Positions 1 through 12,500 of a stretch of DNA of 64,000 nt are shown piece after piece. The stretch lies in assembly GCA_030062745.1 (NCBI GenBank), contig CP099846.1:28541201-28605200 (forward strand), given 5' to 3'. The notes below the pieces were generated by a model. That model was not told where the DNA came from, did no database searches, and saw nothing but the letters and a program-made list of their open reading frames with translations. A program made the position numbers and the translations under genes. Each line of letters opens with the position of its first letter. The stretch's first letter is position 1. The DNA comes from Capitulum mitella. Its lineage: Eukaryota; Arthropoda; Thecostraca; Pollicipedomorpha; Pollicipedidae.

Positions 1-28
1 GGCGCCCTTCCCGGTGTGCTCCACTCAC

Positions 29-570
29 AATCGGCTCGAACGGCAGGCTGTTGACTTTGGGGTCCATGTGCACGCTGTGGATCTCGGTGCGCGTGGTGAA
101 GATCAGGTAGTCCTCGCTCTGCGTGCAGCGCTGCTTGTCGGCGGCCAGCGTGCCCGTGGCGCAGGCGCACTTGTAGTTGCTGGCCACGCCGTTGTTGTCG
201 CCGGCGGCGGCCAGCGCGAAGCAGAGCTGTTCGCAGCGGGCGGCCGTGCACGGCGTCTGGCCCTGCGGCTGGTTGTTGGCGTCGAACACGGTGATGTCGC
301 GCAGCGTCTCCAGGCCCGACTTGAGGATCTGCGGCGCCGACGTGTTGCCGGCCAGCTTCGACGACCGGAAGACGGAGCCGAGGTTGCGGTCGACCCAGTA
401 GAGCGTGCCCAGGTGCACGGCCAGGCCGACCGGGTTGGGCAGGTTGCGCCGGATCACCTGGCGGCTCTTGCCCGTGTAGTCCACCTTCATGATGGCGTCC
501 ATGCTCGAGTCGGCGAAGTAGACGTCGTGCGTCAGCATGTCGATGGTCAGGTCCCGCGGCTGGCTGATGC
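29..570 (-). CDS. LRP2: LRP2 exon 35: end of propeller 5, EGF, start of propeller 6
   Basis: 542 nt, phase 1 in and 0 out. [39 protein letters not shown] ([32 protein letters not shown]), then the lead strand [19 protein letters not shown]. Donor GTGAGT at 28-23; the gene continues beyond position 1. Confidence 0.91.
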
Positions 571-3500
571 CTGCCGGCCGGACACGCGCCGCTCAGACCG
601 CGAGCCGAGGAAACCACGGAAACCGGCCGAGGAAACCACGGAAACCGGCGGCGACGCGACAGCGGAGGAGACGACGTCCGCGCCAGAATGTTCCACCGTC
701 ACCGCACAACGCAACGGCCCGCACGTGCGACGCAGTGGTTACCGTGGTCGTGGGCTGGTCTCCAAATGGGTAATAACAATGGGACGTAAGCCTTGGGCGA
801 CGGTGCCCGCCCATGAACTTCGGCAGCGCCGCAGTCTCTCGCCAGTTCTGGCCGCAAACTTCATCTCGGGGAGCTACCTGCGGACCCACTGGCAGGCCAA
901 GCGCCGTCCACACTCACCGCTGGTGACTATGGCCATTGGCTCACTGCCGTCCAGCCGCGCCCGAGCCAGCTTCGGGTTCTGGCCGTAGTCGATCCAGTAC
1001 AGGTACCTGCAGGCACACGGGCCGAGTGCGACACATTAGCGTCGAGTACAGATTGTGGCACCACAGGGAGGGTGTCGACCAGACTGGTACGGCGGCTGGG
1101 AAAATACCACGATCAGCATCGTGCAGCGCGCGGCGCACTCGCCAATTATCGCCGGATTTTGCGCCGAAGTTTGGCTCTGCGATCTTGTACAGTCTAAATC
1201 AAATAAATCGTCATTGAAAAGGCAGGGACAGCCCACATCTATTTTTAAGCATAACTGCATCCAAGGGGAGTAAACCAGTCCGAGACCCGGCATAGGACAA
1301 AAAATAGCGAGGACAAAACTGCGGAATGAGGAGCAAGCCTGCTCAGCATTTCGCGTCCTTCACCTCCATTCCCCTCCTCTCCCCCCACCCTCAGAAAAAC
1401 CCTGGATGCGCTCCTGAGCTAAGATTATTTCCTTCCGCGAACTGAAAAACGTCCACTGAGCCATACAGACACAACTTAACCTCCCTCGTCAGCTGGCAGA
1501 CAGTTCGAGTCTGGCCTGTTTCATGAATCAGAACGTACCGCTTGATCGGGTTGACGGCAATCTCCTTGGGCGAGTCCTTGGTGGTCTTCATCAGCACCAT
1601 GCGGTGCTTTCCATCCTGCCAGCACACCTCCAGGAACGTCTCGTGCGGGAAGGAGTTGGCGAAGTACAGGTTGCCCGCAATCCAATCAACCGCGATGCCG
1701 CGAATGCCGTTGGAACCAACGCCCGTCGACACCACCGCCTCCAGGTCAGTACCTACGGTAGGACGGCTCAGTCTGTTCAGTTCAGTTCAGTTCAACAGCG
1801 ATGACGCGATCTGCTTCTCCGCACAAACGATTACATACGCCGTGTACTCATGTGTCAGTTCTGTTGCTCAAATATCTTCCAGAATGCAACGGAAACTACG
1901 AGATCCATATTGCGGTTCTTACCAAGCTCCCAGCGCTTTTTGTCAGGGCTCATCGCGTTTGGTCACGGACGATGAAGTTTTAACCCACAACTCAAGGTGA
2001 CATATGTAGAGGATTAAAAGCTCAGTGATGAAGCCTAGGTAGAGATCCAGTCAGTGAATGTTGGAGGCGAGAGATCCCAAGTTTTCTGGTAACAGCAGAC
2101 TCACCATTGGGACGGGCGCGGTAGATGCCGTTCTTTCCCAGCAAGTTGAACTCCACCCAGTACAGGTAATTGTACTTGACAAGCACGTCAACGTGAAGAA
2201 CGTTGTGACCTGAGTAAGAAGACGCACGGTTATAAGTATTTTTTATTTAGAGCTAAGCTTCTGGTTAACAAAAGTCACAAGAATAAGCCCACAAGGTGAT
2301 CAAGCCCACAGAAGACAAAAGTGCTCCACGTGAAAAATACAATCTCCATTCGAATCATCTTGCAAAATAATTGCGGATTAACAATTAAGTTCAGGAGATC
2401 AACTATGCATTCCTACCGGGTGACAGGGCGTGATCATGAATTCATACGGCGTCAGGCCTGCGATTCCACGCGCCAAAGCCTCGACGCGACTCTCAGCGCC
2501 TACCTGGGCCCGCAATAGGGGTCATCGCCTCGTTGTGGTCCGTCAGGCTGAAGCCCCTGACGACGTCCAGCTGGCTGACGATGGCGAAGGAGTCGTAGGC
2601 CGAGCAGCGCAGCGCCCCATCGGGCCGATACCCGACGGCGCATGCGCAGACGCGGCCGCCACCGCTGGACGGAATGCAGAGGTGCTGGCAGCCGCCGTTG
2701 TTGGTCCGACACGGGTGGTTGCCGGTCACTGCCGGCGAGGGGAAGGGGAAGAGGGTCAGAGACAGCGAACGGCTGAGAAAGGCTCACCAATGCCGAGACT
2801 GTCGCGGGTCTGTTGTGTGCCGCAATCGGATTTTTGCGCCACGACAAATACTGGCGACAGTCGTCGTTACCGCTCATACACGCCATTTTAACTTCGCGTA
2901 GACATACTCCACACTGGCTCATTATGTGCTTATTCCAGTCATTGATTCACACGGCGTACACTGCACAGGACGCTTTCGACCATTAGTTCAAAACGCGCAC
3001 AGCAAAATGGGCACCGCCTCGCGCGCCAGCACGTACCGGGCCTCTTCGAAAACACCTTCAGCTCCTTCAGTGCCTCCGTGTTGTTCATCAGGATGATACT
3101 GTTGTCACCCTCGGGCAGGTCCAGGCGAGCCACCTGTTCGTACGCCGAGTCCAGGTAGTACAGTCCTGCCGAGGCAAGACAGAAGTTACGGACGGATGTT
3201 TCGTGCCGACCTCGGCGGCGACCTGGTGCGGTGGGCGATTGTACGGACCTATGTGACGTCATACGCAGTAATGTGAACAGCTGAACCTGGCCCGCACTCA
3301 CGAATTTCGTCTTGTGTCCACATTTCCACATGACTTGGACAAGGCTCAACAGAACCATGACCACGCGGCCACGCCTCCGCTCACAGGTGGCCGTGCCCGT
3401 ACACACGGGCCCTGTCCACGTACGGCGTTCGTGGACGGCGATGCTGCGCGGCTGGGCGATGCCTCGGCTAGCGTCCAGCAGCGTCTTCGCGTTGGTTCCG

Positions 3501-6500
3501 TCCACGTTAGCGCTCTTGATCTGGGGGACGACGAGGCTATTAACCACGTGAACGACCGACGAACGTTGCAGATCAGTTCGGCTCCAACACGCTAGTCTGT
3601 GGCCGTAAAATTAGAACGGGCCGCTTCTGTCTGCCCCGACTGGCGACGTGTTTCGGCGTGCGTCTGAGTGATCGTTCGCCGTAGCGATGAGGCTCCAGGA
3701 TATGGGCCGACGTCTGATGTCGTTCGCAGATCGCGCCAGATGCATTCAAAATTGTAAATCGCTGCGTGTTTGACAAGCAAAGCAACGTTACGGCGGTGTT
3801 CGCGTGTGCGCGCTGATTTTTGACGCTCTGATTCGCGGGAACGACGATACAACTTTGCACCGTCGGCCCATTTTTGTCATAACTAAACACGTTTCCTGTG
3901 GCGACTTCCGGGAGCAGTGTAGTCGAAGGTTGGGCGCCCGTGCCGGGACACTCACGAAGGGCTGGTTCTCGGTGCTCCAGTATATGACTTTGGTCTCTAC
4001 GTCGATGGCCAGCGACAGCGGATGTTGCACGTCCCTGATGAGCAGCTGCAGCTCGGTGCCGTCCATGTTGGACTTGCCGATCTTTGCCGGAACGCCAATA
4101 CCTCCGGCGTCCGCCCAGTAAAGCTTGCTGAAAAGAAGACACAGAAAACTCCACGTCAGGCCAGCGCATTGTTCCGATGACAATGCAGGCCAATTTCGTC
4201 TCATCCGGGAAAAGAAGACCGAGGTGCATGCAAGCTGGGCGTTCTTTTTGAAACGAGAGAAGTGTACCTACTTCAACCCGGATAATATTTTAAAGGAAAG
4301 GTCTTGGTGCAATCCCGGTCTGAAGTGCCGCTTTACACACACTCAGGGGCAGTGTGTTCCGTTTCAAAGTACGCCTCACTAGAAACAAAGCCCGCACGAA
4401 CTCCAACGTAAAAAAAAAACGTTCAACCTTAAATCACGGAGATCACGAAAACCAGACAATCCTCTGACAATCTTTTCATCCCGACCACGTTCATTTCTCA
4501 GAGACCACGACGCAAGAGAAAAACCACTGCAGACATAATTCCTCCTCACAAAGCCAGTAACACCGACAAAGACGCCTCCGAACCGGACCGGACGAGGCGT
4601 CCGCCACCCTGCTCACCCCTCGGACGGGTCCAGCACGATGGCCACCGGCTTCCCCACGCCCTCGGCGGTGCCGTTGTTGCCGAGCACGATCTTGCGGAAG
4701 CGGCTCTTGCCCTGCGCGCTGACCACCTCGATGTTGGCAGCCAGCTGGTTGCCGATGTACATGTTGGAGCCCACCCAGTCGTAGGCGATGCAGTACGGCG
4801 TTCCGATCACGCCGTTGGCCAGGAACTCGGTCACGTTGCCGCCCGCCATGGACCGGCTGTAGATCGTGCCCTGAGGCGAGGCAGGCGAGAAGACGTCACG
4901 AGCGGTCACCACTGTTGGCTAATCTGCGGTGAATAGCGTTCTGGCCAGACACAATTCTGTAAAAATGGACTTGTCGTGTCCGCCCATGCTTTATCTTGAA
5001 GACTCCACATCACTGCGGGTGCCCACCTCATATGATCACATGTTAAATTCAAATGTTTGTTTAGAGCCCAAACAATATCGGGAGCGGAGAATCATCCAGA
5101 AAGGATGTATGATGAAAATGGAAAAATACATTCACGATTCTTGCACCTGAAATATTGCAGCCACGATCTAAGACATCTTATGGAATGAAAAGATGACTTA
5201 AATACCACAGACTCCTATACATGGATTACTTTAAATGCATCCCGAAGTGGAGTCCGCGTCTCCAAACCATGACGTCTGCTATACTAGGCGAGCGGAAGAC
5301 CACCAGCGCGGACGCAGTGCACACCCCGACCGCATCGCCCCTGCGGGAGGCGGTCCCAGCGCACTCACGTTCTCCTCGGCGCCGCCGACGCCCGTCTCGG
5401 TCATGCCGACCCAGAAGACGGTCTGCGTCTGGTGGTCGAACTCCAGACTGGTGGCGCTGTCGACGCCGATGATGGGCGTGAGGAGGCCGGCGCGCGGCTG
5501 TTCCGGCGTCAGCGACACGTCCGTCACCCGGTTACCGGCCATCAGCAGCAGGAAGGCCCGCTCCTCTGGCGGCCGCAGGACACGCCGTCAGGGGGGACGA
5601 GGCGGGTGTGCCGCCAGGGGGTCCGAGACAGGTATGCCGTCAGGGGGTCCGGGAAAGGTATGTCGTCAGGGAGCCCGAGACAGGTGTGTCGTCAGGGGGT
5701 CCGAGGCAGGTATGCCGCCAGGGAGTACAAGCCAGGCGTCGAGTCCGGCTGCGGGAGCGCCAGGGAGCGTTAAAAAGAGTGAGGATATATGACAGCAGTG
5801 TGGCGCTGAGACATATACAAGTGGGCGAACTAATACAGCAGTCGTGGTGCTAGGACGATATGACACAGTCGTGGGCTGAGGACTGAAGGCTCAGAATAGT
5901 CGTGGCGCTGAGGACTGATATGACAGCAGTCGTGGCAACATAGCAGGCCAGTAGATACGCTCAGATGACACGGGCGGTAGCGTGATGAACGGAGACCTGC
6001 AGCTGGAAACGGACGGAGCGCGAAGAGTTCGAAGTCACAGGACACAAGCGGGAGGGCTTCCCAGGGTCAAGCACACAGCGGCAAACCAAACCCGCCTTGC
6101 TTCCTCGAGAACACGAACACAAGCAACTCTCACACACCAACGTGAAGACCGCTCTGCTTTCCCGAGAACGCCAAGTCCAGTAACCTCCCAACCGCCAGCA
6201 TCAAACCCACGCCGCTTCCCCGAGAACACCAAATCCAGCAGCCCCCACCCACCGATATAAATCCCTCAGGTACATCACGCCGCCCCAGCGGGCGCGGCTG
6301 CGTCCGCCTCCCACCCACCGACGATGCAGCGCTGCCCGCCGTCGGCCAGCCGGTAGCCAGGCCGGCACTTGCAGGCGAAGCCCGGCTTGCCGGGCGCCAG
6401 CAGGCACATGTGCTGGCAGCTGGCGGTGGCGCACGGGTTTGGCGCCGCCGGCTGCAGCACCGGGTGCGAGATGTGGATGCTGAGCGGCTGCGAGACCAGG

Positions 6501-9500
6501 TGCGTCACCACCGACTGGTTGTTGCCGCTGAACTTGTGTGCCGACAGCACCCGGTTCAGCTGCCGGTCCGTCCAGTACACCGTGTCCAGGAACACGGCGA
6601 TGCTGTGTGGGTGCAGCAGGTAGTGGCTGCTGGCCAGCACCTGCGGACGCCGGCCGGGTCGAGCGTGACTTTCAGCGAACGGCGGGGGCGGCCGGTGATG
6701 GCGGGGGTCGGTCAAGGGGAAGGGGACGGAGATCCAGCTAGCCGGCTGAACGCGACTAGATGCCGTATCGGCGGCATCTACAATTGTCAGTGCTGTTAAG
6801 ATTTTTTGGGGGAACCATCTTACACCAATGTGATACTTTACAATACATAATAGGTTTTGTGACTGCCAGTGACTGCCAAGGCTGTCGCAATGTCGTAATG
6901 CCGTAATGTCGCAGGGGGGGGGGGCAAAACATCATTATTGGCCAGATCTGAATAAAGGTCTTTCCGCCCAGTCCAATGCGCTGACGCAAAAAAACAGCAA
7001 TTACCAGAGCATTTAATGAGCCATGGCGTGTCTAAAGGGTACACTGAGCTTGTGCGGTGCCCGCAAGCCACGAAGCCAGTCGACAACCAACCACCACCAC
7101 CGTGCCGTAACCCCAAGTCCCAGCACATCGGAACACAGCCACCCACCTGCTGCCGTCCGGTGCCGTCGTAGCTACAGAAGTCGATGTAGTCCAGCTTGCT
7201 GTCGGCGAAGTAGACGCGCTTGTTGGGGATGTCGAGCGTGAGGCCGTTGGGCCAGTAGATCTTGGAGCTGATGATGGTCTTGCGGTCGGAGCCGTCCAGA
7301 CCTGCGCGCTCGATGCGCGGCCGCGTGCCCCAGTCGGACCAGAAGAGGAGGCGAGCGCTGCCCAGCGGACCGCACCGTCAGCAGGGCGACAACAGGACAA
7401 CGACAGGGCGACAGCACGACAGCGCCAGAGCGGCAACAGGATAACGACAGGGCGACAACAAGATAACAGGCGACAACAGGACAGCGAAAGAGCGACAACA
7501 GGATAACGACAGGGCGACAGCAGGACAGCGACAGGGCGACAACAGGATAACGACAGGGCGGCAACAGGATAACGACAGGGCGACAACAGGATAACGACAG
7601 GGCGACAACAGGACAGCGACAGGACGACAACAGGATAACGACAGGGCGACAGCAGGACAGCACAGACACAACAGGATAACGACAGGCACAGCAGGACAGC
7701 GACAGGCGACAACAGGATAACGACAGGCGACAACAGGATAACGACAGGCACAACAGGATAACACAGGCACAACAGGACAGCGACAGGACGACAACAGGAT
7801 AACGACAGGGCACAGCAGGACAGCGACAGGGCGACAACAGGATAACGACAGGGCGACAACAGGATAACGACAGGGCGACAACAGGACAGCGACAGGACGA
7901 CAACAGGATAACGACAGGGCGACAACAGGACAGCGACAGGACGACAACAGGATAACGACAGGGCGACAGCAGGACAGCGACAGGGCGACAACAGGATAAC
8001 GACAGGGCGACAACAGGATAACGACAGGGCGACAACAGGACAACGACAGGACGACAGCACGACAGCGCCAGCAGAACGACAGCACGACGACAAGAGGGGT
8101 GACAGTAGGGTGGCAACATGGCGACAACAAGGCGACGGCAGGACAACAGCAGGGCTACAACAGGGTGCACAGGAGACAACGGAGAAGGCAGAGTGACAGC
8201 AGGACGGTAAGGCGACTCCACAGGACGGTGACAAGGCGACTCCAGAGTGTCCCGACCGAGGCGCAGCGTCCACCCTTCCGAGTCCAGCCGGTACGATTCA
8301 TATCACAAAGGAGGACAACGTCATGCAGCATGTGATGAAAACAGAACCGTAACTTAGTCTCAAAAGTAAAACATTAAAATCATTCTCGTTGCATTCCTGG
8401 GCTCCAGAACACAGCTCAGCCTCAAGTAACTCCTCCGAAATGCCACTTTCAACGTGACCGCTCGGAGCATGCCGCTTGGCCGCCCATTGCTCCTGACATG
8501 GCCCGTCAGTACCGCTGCTCGCCACTCATCAGCTCTCGCCCGGCGAAACACCAGGCCGATGCGTCCGGAGGCTCACCTTTCGGCCGGGTCCAGCGCCAGG
8601 CCGCGCAGCTGGTCCACGTCGCGGTTGATGAGCGTGATGCGGCTCGAGGCGTTCTTGTTGGCCACCTCGATCACGCTCAGCCGCGAGTCCACCCAGTAGA
8701 GGTTGCCGGTCACCCAGTCGAAGGCGAGGCCCTCCACCAAGTCCAGTCCGCTGCTGATCACCTGGGGGCGGCCGGTAACGCCGTGAGGAGCACAGCCGAC
8801 AGGTGCGGCTCCACGTGCGCCGTTGACGGTGAACACGGCTAAAGGCGGAGTTTCAACGTGACTGGTCGGACACTGCGATCGGCAAACACCGTGATGCGAC
8901 AATGGGAAGGCATGTGACGTCATGCACGTATTTCGAGTGGTTCGACCAGTTCAGTAATTTTTAACCGCACACGGGAGGGCCGAGACAGGCGCTGTTGCAC
9001 CCTGATAAGATCGCTGTCATACTATCACTTGTATTCAGCAAAAATCTGCATAGCCCAGATCCCCGCACATACCTCCTGCGGCTGGCCACCCTTCTCCAAG
9101 CGCATGATCTTCTTGACCTTCATGTCGGACCAGTAGATGACGTCGTTCTTCATGTCGGAGATGGTTGCCACCACGTTCTCCACGGACACCGGCAGGCGCT
9201 CCACAGACGTCTCGTTGATGTTGGACACCAGGATGGAGCGCCGGTTGGAGATGATGAGCGCCGCTTCTCGGTCGTCTGAAGGACACGGCAGGGCAGTTAA
9301 ATAACAAGCTGCAAGAATGGACGTTTTGAGAAGCCTGTTGCGAATACGTGGCGATGTCAGAGTTGAATTCAAGGCACACGCTGCACACAGCTTGTCCAGG
9401 AATTACCATCACGAAATGTCGTGGAGCGGCAGCTGACCTGAGCTCTCCGAATTAACTGCAGTAAAACAGAACGGTTGAAAAACCGAAAACGCTCCTTTCT

Positions 9501-12500
9501 TACACAGCGAGCCAAACTTCGCTCAATCTCCACACCGACGCGCTCCCCCCACTCACTGGTCGGCTTGCAGGAGTGCTTGTCGGCGGCCAGCAGATACCCG
9601 TCCTGACAGCCGCAGAAGAAGGAGCCCTTGGTGTTGTTGCACGTCTGCGAGCAGCGGCCGGCCACGGCGCACTCGTCGATGTCGACGCACTCGGCCTGGC
9701 CGCGCAGCTGTTGGCCGCGGCCGCACAGGCAGACGGCGCCCGTCGGCGTCTGCAGGCAGTCCTCGTTGCAGAGCTCCTTCTTGGCGTCGGCGGCGCAGTC
9801 GCCCAGCTGGCAGCCGGGCCCCTCGTCGGCGCCGTTCGGGCAGTCCGGCTGGCCGTCGCAGACGGCGGCGCGCGGCACGCATCGGCCCGTCACGTTCGGG
9901 CAGTGCCACTCGTCCCACGCGCACCTGAGGCGGCAGAGCGGCCAGTCGTGGGACGCCGAACACGGCGAGCAGACACGGTGCGACGGCGTTGGCCGTAGAG
10001 GGCTCGTCAGATGCAGCATAGGGAACCACAACAGACGGAGGCCGCAATCAATCGGGAAGGAAGAAGCAGGTTGTTGATGCACTAGTAGTAGTACTGTTCT
10101 GAAAAGCAATCCACAGTACATGTGGCTATTATGGGCTTTGCGTCAACAAAATGCGGATATAAGTATGCAGGATAAAAACAGACATACACAGTATAAAGAA
10201 AATACAAATATGAAAGCAAGCATGATGTTTGCCGAACGAGCTCTAATACACCACACAAGGACATCACACATTTCACACAACGCTGGGACATCATCTGGAG
10301 AACGCGATGTTTCTCCAAACAGGAAAAAAGCAAAAGGGCTTTGCTCCGAGCGAGAACGACGTCCACAACGAGTAAAGGTCAACGATGTGTAGGCTACAAC
10401 GTAGCATAGAATAAACGAGCCCAAATATCTTCAAGAGACCAACCGCGCCGTGAACAAGGTTTCCTAGCTGCCTAAGCCACTCCTCGCCAAGCCGTCTCGG
10501 CAACGAGACCACGTTGGCCGGCAGGACGGGCGACGCCCGGCCAGACGCGGACGTACATGATGGGCGGCTTCTTGCAGGCGTGCACGCTGTCCTCGTCGCT
10601 GCCGTCGCCGCAGTCGTCCTCGCCGTTGCACACGAGGCCGCCGTAGACGCAGTTGGTGTTGTTGCCTGCGGCCGGGGCGGGGCAGGTCAGTGAGAAGGCG
10701 AGAGCCGGCAGTCGGGAAAAACACTGGCTGGAGAAGGGATAAGATAAAACATCACACAAATCGTCACGCAGACGGAAGAAGACTTCATGAAGGCCGACAC
10801 CGTATCTTCAGTCTTCGGACAAACGAAAGCACCGCGCTAGAGTTTTATGATCCATTCCGAAGTTTTTCTTGTGCGTTAAATCGACAGAAAAACACCTGAA
10901 ACTTTGGCAACTATTTTGTGCACTGGATTATTCAACGGCAAAAAGTCCGAGTTTAAGGGGCCGAGGTGCAACGGTCCGCACTTTTTATACTTACAGCCGT
11001 ATTGGGCTGAAGCCAAGTTTCAGTGCGCCCTACCAAAGGGGCACAGCCTCCCCCCCCCGTCTCCCATGTCTCAATGGTTCCGTCGTCCGTGGCTAGATTC
11101 CATCACCTTTCTTTTCAAAGACAAAAACGACGCGAAGCTCCTATGTTTCTGGAACAATCTGATGAGAGCAGCACACACAGAGAACCGGTTTTGAGTCAAC
11201 CACGCGTAGGCTTACACTTGAAGAAACTGGGCCGACATTCTATCTGTCCACACGACTCCGGCTCGTCCGACTTGTCCAAGCAGTCGGCGTTGCCGTCGCA
11301 GTGCCAGGCCTTCGGTATGCAGATGCCCGACTTTTCGCACCTAGCCGCAGGACGAGCAGCGGTGAGACAGGACACACACAGAGGGAGGACGGACGCAGAG
11401 AGAGGACGAACACAGAGCGACGGCTCAGCAACGCTATCCGTCCACCGTCCGATACACAGAACTGAATAAATCCGTCCAGCGTGATTACGGTAGCACCATA
11501 CGTGGCTGTAGTAACGCATTCCGCAGAACGGAAACTTTGGAAAATATTTTTACACGGGAGCTTGTGCTCACCAATGCACACCTCTAATACGGGGCAACGG
11601 GATTTGGAACAGCTTTGCCTGTCGAATACACAAGTGTCTATGTAGATAAGGTGGGCGATTTTACCGTGGGCCACTAGATCAACTTAAAGTTTATGGGTAG
11701 TAAGTCTTTGGTTAACCCATGGTTAACAGGTAACGAGACCGGCGGCAGTCCAGTACACCGATCGAAGCATAAAGTCGTTCAGGTGTCGGAGGGCAAGTCG
11801 GGCACAGAGCGCGGGTCACTCCACGTCACACCCTACGGAAACTGGCCAACTGAGCCATCGCACCTGAACTGCTTGTCCGGGTTGCAGCTGTCCGGGGCCA
11901 GGGTGGGGCAGCCCTCCTCCTCGCTGCCGTCCAGGCAGTCCGGGATGCCGTCGCACTTGAACGACTCGTGCACGCACTGCTTGAGGTTGGCGCACTTGAA
12001 CTGGTTGGCCGAACAGGTGACGGGCGGGCAGCCCTCCTCGTCCTTGTTGTCGAGGCAGTCGTTGTCGCCGTCGCACACCCACGACTGCGGGATGCAGTGG
12101 CCGGACGGGCAGCTGAACTGGTAGTAGGTGCACGTCTTTTCGGCGCAAAAGTCGCCCTCGTCGGAGCCGTCCTCGCAGTCGTCCTCGGAGTCGCACTTCC
12201 ACGCCTTCGGGATGCAGCGCCCGTTGTCGCACTTGAACTCGTGCTCGTCGCACGTGACGTTGACGCAGCCGGTCTCGTCGCTGAAGTCGCCGCAGTCGTT
12301 GTCCGAGTCGCACTTGAACGAGAGCGGCATGCAGCGGCCGGATGCGCAGGCGAACTCCTCGGCCGAGCAGGTGGGCTTGGTGCAGTTCTGCTCCTCGTCC
12401 GAGTTGTCCAGGCAGTCGTCGTCGCCGTCGCACACCCACGGCTTGGGGATGCAGCGCTGGTTGGCGCACGTGAAGTCCCAGGAGTTGGGGCACGCCTCCA

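Noticed and set aside
7032..8273. Minus-strand open frames of 413, 349 and 250 codons rich in Cys, Pro, Val and Leu
   Set aside because: They overlap in all three frames across the 22-bp minisatellite, whose unit lacks stops; only the exon 24 part (7147-7357) is coding.
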